From: Ideonella sp. WA131b
Lineage (GTDB): Bacteria > Pseudomonadota > Gammaproteobacteria > Burkholderiales > Burkholderiaceae_C
Direction: 5' to 3'
DNA: 64,000 bases
Assembly (NCBI GenBank): GCA_023657425.1
Contig: JAGTJW010000003.1
Span: 434,001-498,000, forward strand
Shown here: in pieces, positions 20,197-28,484 of the stretch
Layout: each line of letters opens with the position of its first letter
Numbering within the stretch: position 1 is the first letter of the stretch
The notes under the pieces: model-generated
Database searches by the model: none
What the model was told of the DNA's origin: nothing
Seen by the model: only the letters and a program-made list of their open reading frames with translations
Made by a program: the position numbers and the translations under genes

Positions 20197-20267
20197 GAGC
20201 CTGTGACGACATCATGCGCGCCCGCGTTCCATATCTTCGCAGGCTCTGAGAATCCTTTTCTCGCGGT

Positions 20268-20747
20268 TCAGACGCGGCTGATGGCCAGCTGCAGCGCGCG
20301 CGCGTCGTTGCTGGCGCGGTGGCGCACCAGCCCGAGTTCGGCCACGGCGGCGCGGCGCATCGCGTCCAGCCGCGCCAGACGCGGCTCGTCCAGCAAGGTG
20401 GTGACCGACTCGAGCCGAAAGCGCAGCGGGCGATCCGCTTCGTCGAACAGCAGCGCGAGCCAGGGGTAGTCATGCGCCCAGCCATCGCAGTACACGGTCT
20501 GGCCGGCGAGTTCGGCGTTCAACAGATCGGCCACCTCGGTGATGGCGCGGCCATGCTGCAGCAGCGTGGAGCGCGCGATGCCGTGCACGCGCTCGGCCCT
20601 GGTGTCCCAGTGCGTCCAGTGTGGAGCCGGCCGCACCAGGGTGCAGCGGGCACGGCCGTCGCCGAGCACATAGCCGATCTCGATGGGATAGCTGCGGGCG
20701 CCGAAGCCCGAGGCTTCGATGTCGAGGATCGCGGGGACGGCTGTCAT
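20268..20747 (-). CDS. Small DEDDh 3'-5' exonuclease-like protein
   Basis: A 159-residue RNase T/DnaQ-fold protein. Exo I is ILDIEASGFG, Exo II contains YCDGWAHDYPW, and Exo III is HRASNDARAL, giving the full DEDDh set. Short stand-alone members of this group are annotated as exonucleases with unknown substrate. The ATG at 20747 gives the Exo I motif near residue 8, as usual. It is convergent with the acyl-CoA synthetase gene and 100 bases downstream of the TauE/SafE gene on the same strand. Confidence 0.82.
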   Translation of the reverse strand: MTAVPAILDIEASGFGARSYPIEIGYVLGDGRARCTLVRPAPHWTHWDTRAERVHGIARSTLLQHGRAITEVADLLNAELAGQTVYCDGWAHDYPWLALLFDEADRPLRFRLESVTTLLDEPRLARLDAMRRAAVAELGLVRHRASNDARALQLAISRV

Positions 20748-20847
20748 CTTCTGCCGGGCATGGCGGGCGCTCGGGTCGACGAGCGAGCTGGCGAGATCAG
20801 GGCTGAGGGCATCAACACGGGCTGGGCTGGGGTGGTTGGACCAGCTC

Positions 20848-21654
20848 TCACCCTCGCAGCGCCCGGGCCAGCACGAGCAGGGCCACGAGCACCGCCAGCA
20901 CTGCAAAACCGCGGCGCAGCCGCGCGGCGCTGAAGCGTGGCGCCAGTCGCCGGCCGAGCAGCAGCCCGGTCACGCTGCCCGCTGCAAAAGGCAGCGCGTC
21001 GGCCAGCGCCAGCTGCCCTTGGGCAGCTGCCGCGGCGACGCCCGAAAGCGCCACCAGCGCGATCACACCCAGCGAGGTGACCTGGATGCTGCGCAGGTCC
21101 AGGTTGGTGTGGCGGTCCAGCGCCGGCACGATGACGAAGCCGCCGCCGATGCCAAGCAGGCCGCTCAGCGCACCGGCCAGCGCGCCCACCCGGCCCAGCA
21201 CCCAGGCGCAGCGCGGCGTCCAGCGCAGGCGCAGCTCGCCGTCGGGGCGCACGCAGGCGGGCTGCGACGGCCGCGGGGCGCTGCCGGCGGCGTCGGGGTC
21301 GGCACGGTGCCACATGCGCTTGGCGGTGAACAGCATGAAGGCCGCAAACACGCCCAGCAGCACCGGCTGGGTCAGCCGCTGCGCCAGCGCCACGCCCAGC
21401 GGTGCCACCAACATGCCCGCAGCGCCCAGCATGAGCGCCGCCCGGTAGCGCAGCAGCCGGTCGCGCAGGCCCAGCAGGGCGCCGACTCCGCCCGCCAGAC
21501 CCACCGCCACGAGGGACATCGCCGAAGCCTGCTGAACCGACAGCTGCATCACGAGCACCAGCAGCGGCACGCCCAGGGCGCCGCCGCCGGCGCCGGTGAG
21601 CGCCATCAGCAGGCCGGCCACCGATCCCAGCGCCGCGAGGGCCAGAGTCTCCAT
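20848..21654 (-). CDS. TauE/SafE family membrane transporter
   Basis: A 268-residue protein with about eight transmembrane helices and the two family repeats: GLLMALTGAGGGALGVPLLV at residues 14-33 and GALSGLLGIGGGFVIVPAL in the second half. TauE/SafE proteins export sulfite or other sulfur-containing anions, but the substrate here is not shown. It starts 11 bases after the end of the DUF3422 gene and is probably co-transcribed with it. Confidence 0.88.
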   Translation of the reverse strand: METLALAALGSVAGLLMALTGAGGGALGVPLLVLVMQLSVQQASAMSLVAVGLAGGVGALLGLRDRLLRYRAALMLGAAGMLVAPLGVALAQRLTQPVLLGVFAAFMLFTAKRMWHRADPDAAGSAPRPSQPACVRPDGELRLRWTPRCAWVLGRVGALAGALSGLLGIGGGFVIVPALDRHTNLDLRSIQVTSLGVIALVALSGVAAAAAQGQLALADALPFAAGSVTGLLLGRRLAPRFSAARLRRGFAVLAVLVALLVLARALRG

Positions 21655-21665
21655 CAGGCCGCGAC

Positions 21666-23018
21666 TCAGGGCTTGTCGGTTTCCATGCCCGCACGCCGCC
21701 CCAGCCGGTCGTGGATGCTGCGCGTGCTGCGCCACACGCCGAACACCACCAGCGGCAGCAGCGCACCCACCGCCACCTCGGGGTTGAGCGGGAGACCCGC
21801 CGCCTTGGCGCCTTTGGCGCCGTACAGCAGCAGGCTCACCACGTAATACGAGATGGCCGCGATCGACAGCCCCTCCACGGTGGCCTGCAGCCGCAGCTGC
21901 AGCGCCTGGCCCTGGGCCAGGCGGGCCAGCAGCTGCTGGTTCTGGGTCTCGGTGGCGATGTCCACGCGCGTGCGCAGCAAGCCGCTGGCGCGCTCCACCC
22001 GCGTGGCCAGCGAGGCCAGGCGCTGCGCCGAGGCCGCCACGGTGGCCACCGCCGGGGCCTGCCGGCGCTGCAGAAACTCGCCCAGCGTCTGCTGGCCGTG
22101 CAGGTAGGCCTCGCGCAGCTCGGCCAGGCGCTGCTGCATCAGTGCGTCGTAGGCGCGGGTGGCGTCGAAGCGGAAGGCATATTCGGCCGTGGCGCGCTCC
22201 AGTCGCGCCGCCAGCAGCACCAGTTCGTCGAGCAGGGTCTGATCGGAAGCCTCGCGCGCCTCGAATCGCGCCGTCAGTGCCGACAGCTGCTGCTCGGCCT
22301 GCGCCACTTCGGGCAACAGCGTCTTGGCCGCGGGCAGCCCCAGCAACGCCATCAGGCGGTAGGTTTCCATCTCGAGCAGGCGCTGCGAGATTCGGCCCGC
22401 GCGGGTTTCGGTGGTGCCCGGCGGCGCCACGACGAGGATGCGCTCGAAGCCGTCGCTGCCCAGCAGGAAGTCGGTCATCACCGCCGAGTGGCCATCGCGG
22501 CCCATGCGCGACACCGCAACCGGCCGCCCCCCGAACCACTGGCGCGCCGGCACCAGCCAGTCGTCGCTGGCGACGTCGGCATGCAGCATCACCAGCTCGA
22601 TGGCCACCAGCACCTGGCCGGGGATGTCGCGCACCCAGTCGCGGTCAAGGATCAGCGCGTCCATCAGCGGCGGGTCGCTGCTGCCCAGGCCGCGATCCTC
22701 GGGCAGCGGCTGGAACAGCGTGTACCGGGTGAACTCGGTGTGGCGCTCCCAGCGCAGCGAGCCGCCGGGCAGGCGCAGCCGCAGGAATTGAGCGTCGAGC
22801 GCCTCGGCCGGCAGCCCGTCGTGGCCGGGCAGCTGGCGCAGGTGCTGCCACTGGGCGCTGCGCGCGACGCCGTCGTGGCGCACCGCCACGTACAGCACGA
22901 GCGCCGGCATGCGGATGCGCGCCGCCGGGCGGGCGTGCGCCTCGTCGTGCAGGCGCTGGCGCACGGGATCATCGGGCGGCAGCCAGCGTGTGGCGGGGGC
23001 GGGGGTGTTTCCGGTCAT
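21666..23018 (-). CDS. DUF3422 family membrane-anchored protein
   Basis: A 450-residue protein matching the DUF3422 family: the N-terminus holds PDDPVRQRLHDEAHARP, then LRWERHTEFTRYTLF and GTTETRAGRISQRLLEMETY. A long helical region follows, with a coiled-coil look (about residues 240-350), and one or two hydrophobic segments near the C-terminus (GLSIAAISYYVVSLLLYG). Function is unknown; family members occur beside transporters. It shares a strand and close spacing with the TauE/SafE gene. The upstream 270 bases to the divergent DUF2087 gene show no recognisable feature. Confidence 0.85.
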   Translation of the reverse strand: MTGNTPAPATRWLPPDDPVRQRLHDEAHARPAARIRMPALVLYVAVRHDGVARSAQWQHLRQLPGHDGLPAEALDAQFLRLRLPGGSLRWERHTEFTRYTLFQPLPEDRGLGSSDPPLMDALILDRDWVRDIPGQVLVAIELVMLHADVASDDWLVPARQWFGGRPVAVSRMGRDGHSAVMTDFLLGSDGFERILVVAPPGTTETRAGRISQRLLEMETYRLMALLGLPAAKTLLPEVAQAEQQLSALTARFEAREASDQTLLDELVLLAARLERATAEYAFRFDATRAYDALMQQRLAELREAYLHGQQTLGEFLQRRQAPAVATVAASAQRLASLATRVERASGLLRTRVDIATETQNQQLLARLAQGQALQLRLQATVEGLSIAAISYYVVSLLLYGAKGAKAAGLPLNPEVAVGALLPLVVFGVWRSTRSIHDRLGRRAGMETDKP

Positions 23019-23288
23019 CGGCTGCGTCGGGCGGGCATTGCAGTGTGCGGTGATGAGAGCCTACGCGATCCGGCGACGATGCGGCCGGCCCCCGGGCCCG
23101 GCTGTTGGTCACGCTGGGGGCTGGGAGGGCCGGGCCCCTGTGGCACCCGCTGCCCCCCAAACCCCAGGCCAGCCCCACGGGACGGCTCATGCGGACCCAC
23201 AGACAGGCCCCGGGCTGCCGCGCGAGCCAGACCGCCGCGTGCCCGAGAAGGTGGCGCCGGTGCGCGGCATCAGCGGCATACTGGCGGC

Positions 23289-23768
23289 ATGAACAACGCC
23301 GCCGCAGCCCTCGCCCCAGCCCACGAACCCGTGCCCGGCCTGGCCGCGCTGGTGGTCAAGGAGGGCGTCGCGCTCGGCGGCCTGACCGAGCCGCAGCGCG
23401 CGCTGGCGTTGGGCTTCGTGTGGGCCGGCCTGCCGCGTACCGAGCTCACCGAGAGGGCCGTCAACGACGCGCTGAAGGCCCAGCTCGCGGGCGCCGCGCG
23501 CTGCCTGGACACCGACCACGTCGAGCTGCGCCGCTGGCTGTGCGACACCGGCTGGCTGCAGCGTGACGGCTATGGCCGCGCCTACCGGCGGGTGGCGCCC
23601 GCGGCCCTGCCGGCAGCTTGCGCCGCGATTGGCCGGGCGCTGGAGTCCGCGTTCGACGAGGGCGCCACCGCGGCCTGGGCCGACACGCGCCGCACCGAGC
23701 GCGAGGCGGCACGGCTGGCCCGACGCCGTGCCTTCGAGGCCCGGCCGGGTGCCGCCGCCGCACCGTGA
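23289..23768 (+). CDS. DUF2087 domain protein
   Basis: A 159-residue protein. Residues of about 55-105 fit DUF2087: ELTERAVNDALKAQL, then DTDHVELRRWLCDTGWLQRDG and a final YRR, a winged-helix-like arrangement seen alone or fused to regulators. The C-terminus is Arg/Ala-rich (ARLARRRAFEARPG). No catalytic motif is visible. The stop overlaps the GTG start of tadA (GTGA), so it is coupled with tadA. A role in regulation is possible but not shown. Confidence 0.8.
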   Translation: MNNAAAALAPAHEPVPGLAALVVKEGVALGGLTEPQRALALGFVWAGLPRTELTERAVNDALKAQLAGAARCLDTDHVELRRWLCDTGWLQRDGYGRAYRRVAPAALPAACAAIGRALESAFDEGATAAWADTRRTEREAARLARRRAFEARPGAAAAP

Positions 23769-24292
23769 CGGGCGACGGGTTCGACAGCGTGGCGATGCGC
23801 CTGGCGCTGGACCAGGCGCAAGACGGCCTGCGCGCCGGGGAGGTGCCGGTGGGCGCGGTGATCCTGCGGCGCAGCGCCGACGGCTACGAGCTCGTGGCCA
23901 GCGGCTACAACCGGCCGATCAGCAGCCACGACCCCACGGCCCATGCCGAGATCGTGGCGCTGCGTCAGGCGGCCCGGCGTTGCGGCAACTACCGACTGCC
24001 GGAGTGCGAGCTCTACGTGACGCTGGAACCCTGTGCGATGTGCGCGATGGCGCTGCTGCACGCGCGCCTCAGGCGCGTGGTGTTCGGCGCCCCCGATCCC
24101 AAAACCGGCGCGGCGGGTTCGGTGCTGGACTTGTTTGCCGAGCGGCGGCTCAACCACCACACGGCGCTGCTGGGCGGCGTGCTGTCCGGGCCCAGCGCCG
24201 AGTTGCTGCGCGGGTTCTTCGCCGAGCGGCGGGCGCGGCGGCGGGCGCTCTCGCCCGGCCTGCCGCTGGCGCCCGACGTTCAGGCCGGGTGA
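23765..24292 (+). CDS. tadA: tRNA adenosine(34) deaminase
   Basis: A 175-residue zinc deaminase. HAE in DPTAHAEIVALRQAA and the PCxxC of LEPCAMCAMALLHAR form the zinc site and hold the catalytic Glu; DPKTGAAGS is the conserved loop after it. TadA converts A34 to inosine in tRNA-Arg(ACG), an essential reaction. The GTG at 23765 overlaps the preceding stop and gives a family-like N-terminus; an ATG ten codons later is less likely. Its stop shares one base with the next start. Confidence 0.93.
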   Translation: MTGDGFDSVAMRLALDQAQDGLRAGEVPVGAVILRRSADGYELVASGYNRPISSHDPTAHAEIVALRQAARRCGNYRLPECELYVTLEPCAMCAMALLHARLRRVVFGAPDPKTGAAGSVLDLFAERRLNHHTALLGGVLSGPSAELLRGFFAERRARRRALSPGLPLAPDVQAG

Positions 24293-25200
24293 TGCGCTCG
24301 ACCCTGGCGTTGTGGTCGCCCTCAGGCGCGGTGGGCCGGGCGGCGACGCTCACCCGCGCTGCGCGCCGGCTGCGGGCTCTCGGTTTCGAGGTGCAGCTGG
24401 ATGCCGGCGCGCGGGCTCGCCATCAGCGCCACGCGGGCACCGACGCACAGCGTCTGGCCGCACTGCACCGCGTGGCCGCCGCTGCGCCCGACGTTGCCAT
24501 GGCCACGCGCGGGGGTGACGGCCTGACGCGGCTGCTCGACGCCGTCGACTGGCGGCTGCTCGCCCGCAGCGTCGAGCGGGGCACCCGCTGGGTGGGGCAG
24601 GGTGAGCTGACGGTGCTGCAACTGGCACTGCTGGCCCACACCGGTGCCGGCAGCTGGGCCGGGCCCATGGCCTGCGACGACTTCGGACGCGCCGACGCGG
24701 ACGGCGGGGTTGACGAGGTCACGCGCGACTGCTTCACCGAGGCTCTGGACGGCTCGCTCGAGGCGGTGGGCTTTCGCACTGCGCCGGGCTACGACGGGCT
24801 GGCCCTGCGCGGCCTGCTCTGGGGCGGCAATCTGACGGCACTGCTGTCGCTGCTGGGCACGCCGCACTGGCCGGCGCGGGCCGCGCGTGGCGGCGTGCTG
24901 TTCCTCGAAGACACCCACGAGACCCCGGAGCGGACGGAGCGCGCCCTGCTGCAGCTGCGCCAGGCCGGCGTGCTGCAGCGCCAGCGGGCCGTGCTTCTGG
25001 GCAGCTTCAGCGGCCGCGGCGCGGCCTCGCCGAGCCGCGGCCAAGGTCTGCGGGCCGCTCTGGGCCGGGTGTGCGACGGGCTCAAGGTGCCGCTGCTTGG
25101 CGGCCTGCCTTTTGGCAACGTGCGGCCCACGCTCAGCCTGCCGGTGGGCCGGCGCGTCAACCTGGTGGTGCAGGGGCGGGAAGTCCTGATCGGCTGGTAG
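24292..25200 (+). CDS. LdcA-like S66 family protein, probably catalytically inactive
   Basis: A 302-residue protein with the overall pattern of LD-carboxypeptidase (MEROPS S66): ATRGGDGLTRLLDAVDW, WAGPMACDDFG, LLWGGNLTALLSLLGTP and a C-terminal GGLPFG...LSLPVG block. Active S66 enzymes trim the terminal D-Ala from cell-wall tetrapeptides with a Ser-Glu-His triad. Here the usual GxSD is GQGE (G104 replaces Ser), the usual GLPFGH is GLPFGN (N276 replaces His) and GGYG is GGDG. It is therefore probably a pseudoenzyme. It is coupled to tadA (TGATG overlap). Confidence 0.85.
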   Translation: MRSTLALWSPSGAVGRAATLTRAARRLRALGFEVQLDAGARARHQRHAGTDAQRLAALHRVAAAAPDVAMATRGGDGLTRLLDAVDWRLLARSVERGTRWVGQGELTVLQLALLAHTGAGSWAGPMACDDFGRADADGGVDEVTRDCFTEALDGSLEAVGFRTAPGYDGLALRGLLWGGNLTALLSLLGTPHWPARAARGGVLFLEDTHETPERTERALLQLRQAGVLQRQRAVLLGSFSGRGAASPSRGQGLRAALGRVCDGLKVPLLGGLPFGNVRPTLSLPVGRRVNLVVQGREVLIGW

Positions 25201-25241
25201 GCCCGAGGGCGCGGGTGCGGCGCCTAGAATCCTCTCGATCC

Positions 25242-27470
25242 ATGGGGTTCCTGAGCCGACTTCGCCCACCCGCCATCGCCGCCTTGTCGCTGCTGGCAGC
25301 GGCCTGCAACAACAACCCCTGGCCCGAGGCCGATTCCAGCGGCAACACGCTGTTTTCTGCCGCCCTCCAGAACTCGCCGCGGCACCTGGACCCTACGGCC
25401 TCCTACTACAACGACGAGTCGGCCTTCACGTACCAGATCTACGAGCCTCTGTACGGCTACCACTACCTCAAGCGGCCCTTCGAGCTGGTGCCCAAGGCGG
25501 CGGCGGCCGTGGTGGAGCCGCGCTACATCGGCAAGGACGGCCGGACGCTGCCGCCCGACGCACCGGCCGAGCAGGTGGTGGAAAGTGTCTACGACGTCCC
25601 CATCAAGCGCGGCATCCGCTTCCAGCCGCACCCGGCGTTTGCGATCGACGAGCAGGGCCGCCACCGCTACCACGCCATGAAGCCCGGCGAACTGGGCAGC
25701 CGTCGCAAGCCGGGGGACTTCGAGCACCAGGGCACGCGGGAGTTGGTGGCCGAGGACTTCGTCTACGCCATCAAGCGGCATGCCACCACGCGCATCAGCG
25801 CGCCCATCTTCAGCACCTTCGCCGAGTACGTGGTCGGCCTCAAGGAATACGGCGCGCTCGTCAAGGCCGAAGACGCCCGGCTGCGGCAGGGGCTGGACCC
25901 TGCCAGTCTGGACAAACCCTTCCTCGATTTCCGTCGCTGGCCGCTGGCCGGCGCCACGGCGCCGGAGAAGCACCTGCTGCGCATCCGCATCAAGGGCCGC
26001 TATCCGCAGTGGCGCTACTGGATGCAGATGACCTTCATGGCGCCCGTGCCCTGGGAGGCCGATGCTTTCTATGCCCAGCCCGGCATGGCCGAGCGTCGGC
26101 TGACGCTGGACGTCTGGCCCGTCGGCACCGGCCCCTACATGCTGGTGGTGCACGAGAAAGACCGCCGCCATGTGATGAAGCGCAACCCGCACTACCGCGG
26201 CGAACCCTATCCCTGCGAGGGCATGCCCGGCGACCGCGAGGCCGGGCTGCTTGGCGACTGCGGCAAGCCCACGCCCTTCATCGACACGCTGGTGTCGACC
26301 GTGGAGCGCGAAGAGCTGCCGCGGCGCGCCAAGTTCCGCCAGGGCTACTACGACGTCGAGGTCTTCGAGCGCACCGACACCGGGCTGCCCTACCGGGTGG
26401 ACATGCAGGACAGCGAGGACGTGCGGCGCGAGTACCTCGACAAGGGCTTCCGGCTTGCCCTCGGCTCCGACGTCAGCACCTGGACCCTGGGCTTCAACAT
26501 GCTCGATCCCCAGCTCGGCGACGGCGAGCCCGGCCAGCTCAGCCCCTTGCAGCGCGAACGCAACCGCAAGCTGCGCCAGGCCCTGAGCATCGCCATCGAT
26601 TGGGAGGAGTACAGCCACATCTTCCCCGAACTCGCGGGCGACGCGGCCATGGGTCCGGTGCCGCCGGGCAACTTCGGCAGCCGCGAAGGCACCGAGGCTG
26701 GTGTCAATCCGGTCACGCACACCTGGAAGGACGGCCGCGCCGTGCGCCGCCCGCTGGCGGAGGCGAGAAAGCTCATGGTCGAAGCGGGTTGGCCCGACGG
26801 CCGCCACGCCGCCACGGGCCGCCCCCTGGTGCTGAACTACGACTACTACGCCGCGCCCACGGCGACCAACAAGCCCCAGCTGGACTGGATGGTGCGCCAG
26901 TTCGCCAAGCTCGGCGTGCAGCTGGAGGTGCGTGCCACCGACAACAACCAGTTCCAGGACAAGGTGCGCAAGGGCAAGTACCAGGTGTTCTGGCAAGGCT
27001 GGCTGGCCGACTATCCCGATCCCGAGAACTTCCTCTTCCTGCTGTACGGCCCCACGGGCAAGACCCGGTACAGCGGCGAGAACACCGCCAACTACCAGAA
27101 CGACGAGTACGACCGCCTGTTCACGCAGATGAAGACGCTGCCCGACGGCCCGCAGCGCCAGGCCGTGATCGACCGCATGGTGGCCATCGCGCAGCACGAT
27201 GCGCCCTGGGCGATGGGCTACTTCCCTTACGTGAGCGCGGCGCACCAGCGCTGGGTGAAGAACTACAAGCCCGCCATCCTCATCCGCGACCAAGGCCGCT
27301 ACCTCAAGCTCGACGTGGCCGACCGCGTGGCCGCGCAGGCGGCCTGGAACCGGCCGACCTGGTGGCCGCTGGCGGCGATCGCGGCAGCGCTGCTGGCCCT
27401 GGTGGCCGTGGCGCGCGCGCAGTTCCGCCGCCGCGAGCGCACCAACGCCCGCGGCGAGCTGCTGGGCTGA
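25242..27470 (+). CDS. Oligopeptide-type ABC transporter substrate-binding lipoprotein with C-terminal anchor
   Basis: A 742-residue family 5 solute-binding protein. The N-terminus has a lipoprotein signal with the lipobox LLAAAC (Cys near residue 21), then the binding fold beginning LFSAALQNSPRHLDPTASYY. Its length exceeds the usual 520-600, and a second hydrophobic segment near residues 710-728 (WPLAAIAAALLALVAVARA) is followed by a basic tail, suggesting a C-terminal membrane anchor as well. It heads the operon with two permeases and a fused ATPase. It probably binds peptides or similar ligands; the substrate is unknown. Confidence 0.88.
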   Translation: MGFLSRLRPPAIAALSLLAAACNNNPWPEADSSGNTLFSAALQNSPRHLDPTASYYNDESAFTYQIYEPLYGYHYLKRPFELVPKAAAAVVEPRYIGKDGRTLPPDAPAEQVVESVYDVPIKRGIRFQPHPAFAIDEQGRHRYHAMKPGELGSRRKPGDFEHQGTRELVAEDFVYAIKRHATTRISAPIFSTFAEYVVGLKEYGALVKAEDARLRQGLDPASLDKPFLDFRRWPLAGATAPEKHLLRIRIKGRYPQWRYWMQMTFMAPVPWEADAFYAQPGMAERRLTLDVWPVGTGPYMLVVHEKDRRHVMKRNPHYRGEPYPCEGMPGDREAGLLGDCGKPTPFIDTLVSTVEREELPRRAKFRQGYYDVEVFERTDTGLPYRVDMQDSEDVRREYLDKGFRLALGSDVSTWTLGFNMLDPQLGDGEPGQLSPLQRERNRKLRQALSIAIDWEEYSHIFPELAGDAAMGPVPPGNFGSREGTEAGVNPVTHTWKDGRAVRRPLAEARKLMVEAGWPDGRHAATGRPLVLNYDYYAAPTATNKPQLDWMVRQFAKLGVQLEVRATDNNQFQDKVRKGKYQVFWQGWLADYPDPENFLFLLYGPTGKTRYSGENTANYQNDEYDRLFTQMKTLPDGPQRQAVIDRMVAIAQHDAPWAMGYFPYVSAAHQRWVKNYKPAILIRDQGRYLKLDVADRVAAQAAWNRPTWWPLAAIAAALLALVAVARAQFRRRERTNARGELLG

Positions 27471-27484
27471 GGGCAGGGCCGGCG

Positions 27485-28468
27485 ATGCTGCGCTTCATCC
27501 TCCGCCGCATCGGCTACGGCGCGCTCGTGCTTCTGGGCGTGAACCTGCTCACCTTCGTGCTGTTCTTCACCATCAACACGCCCGACGACATGGCGCGGCT
27601 CAATCTCGGCGGCAAACGCGTCAGCGCCGAGGCCATCGAAAAGTGGAAGGCCGAACGCGGCTACGACAAGCCGCTGTACCTGAACACCGCCGCGAGCGGC
27701 ACCCGCCAGTTCACCGAAACCATCTTCTGGGAGCGCTCGGTGTCGCTGTTCGCGCTGCAGTTCGGCCGCGCCGACAGCGAGAGTGCCGGCGACATCGGCG
27801 TCGAGGTGACGCAGCGCATGGTCGTGAGCCTGCAGTTGGCGCTGCCGCTGTTCGTGCTGCAACTGCTCGCCAGCACCGCGTTTGCGCTGCTGCTGGTGAT
27901 GTTCCGCGGCAGCGCGCTCGACTTCTGGGGCGTGGTGGCCTGCGTGCTGATGTTGTCGGTGTCCAGCCTGTTCTACATCATCGTCGGGCAGCTCCTGTTC
28001 TCGCGCGTGCTCATGCTGGCGCCGATCAGCGGTTACGCGCCGGGGCTCAGCGCGGTCAAGTTCCTGCTCCTGCCGGTGCTGCTGAGCCTGGTCGCGCGGC
28101 TGGGCGGCGAAGCGCGCCTGTACCGTGCGATGTTCCTCGAAGAGGTGGCCAAGGACTACGTGCGCACCGCGCGCGCCAAGGGCCTGGCCGAGCATGTGGT
28201 GCTGTATCGCCACGTGCTGCGCAACGCGCTCATCCCCATCATCACCTCGGCCGGCAGCTACCTGCCCTACGTCTTCCTGGGCAGCCTGGTGTTCGAAAGC
28301 TTCTTCGGCCTGCCGGGCCTGGGCGCCTACGTCATCGAGGCCATCAGCAAGCAGGACTTCGCCGTCGTGCGCACGATGGTCTTCGTCGGCTCGCTGCTGT
28401 ACATCGCCACCTACGCGCTGATCGACATCGCCTACACCTGGGTCGATCCCCGGGTGCGGCTGAGCTGA
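27485..28468 (+). CDS. ABC transporter permease (OppB/DppB type)
   Basis: A 327-residue inner-membrane permease. The N-terminus MLRFILRRIGYGALVLLGVN and the EAA loop (EEVAKDYVRTARAKGLAEHV) mark the OppB/DppB group of peptide importers. About six transmembrane helices can be seen. A periplasmic stretch of roughly 100 residues after the first helix (around FTETIFWERSVSLFALQFG) is longer than in E. coli DppB. It lies 14 bases after the binding-protein gene and 16 before the second permease gene. Confidence 0.9.
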   Translation: MLRFILRRIGYGALVLLGVNLLTFVLFFTINTPDDMARLNLGGKRVSAEAIEKWKAERGYDKPLYLNTAASGTRQFTETIFWERSVSLFALQFGRADSESAGDIGVEVTQRMVVSLQLALPLFVLQLLASTAFALLLVMFRGSALDFWGVVACVLMLSVSSLFYIIVGQLLFSRVLMLAPISGYAPGLSAVKFLLLPVLLSLVARLGGEARLYRAMFLEEVAKDYVRTARAKGLAEHVVLYRHVLRNALIPIITSAGSYLPYVFLGSLVFESFFGLPGLGAYVIEAISKQDFAVVRTMVFVGSLLYIATYALIDIAYTWVDPRVRLS

Positions 28469-28484
28469 GGCCACCGAGAAGCCG

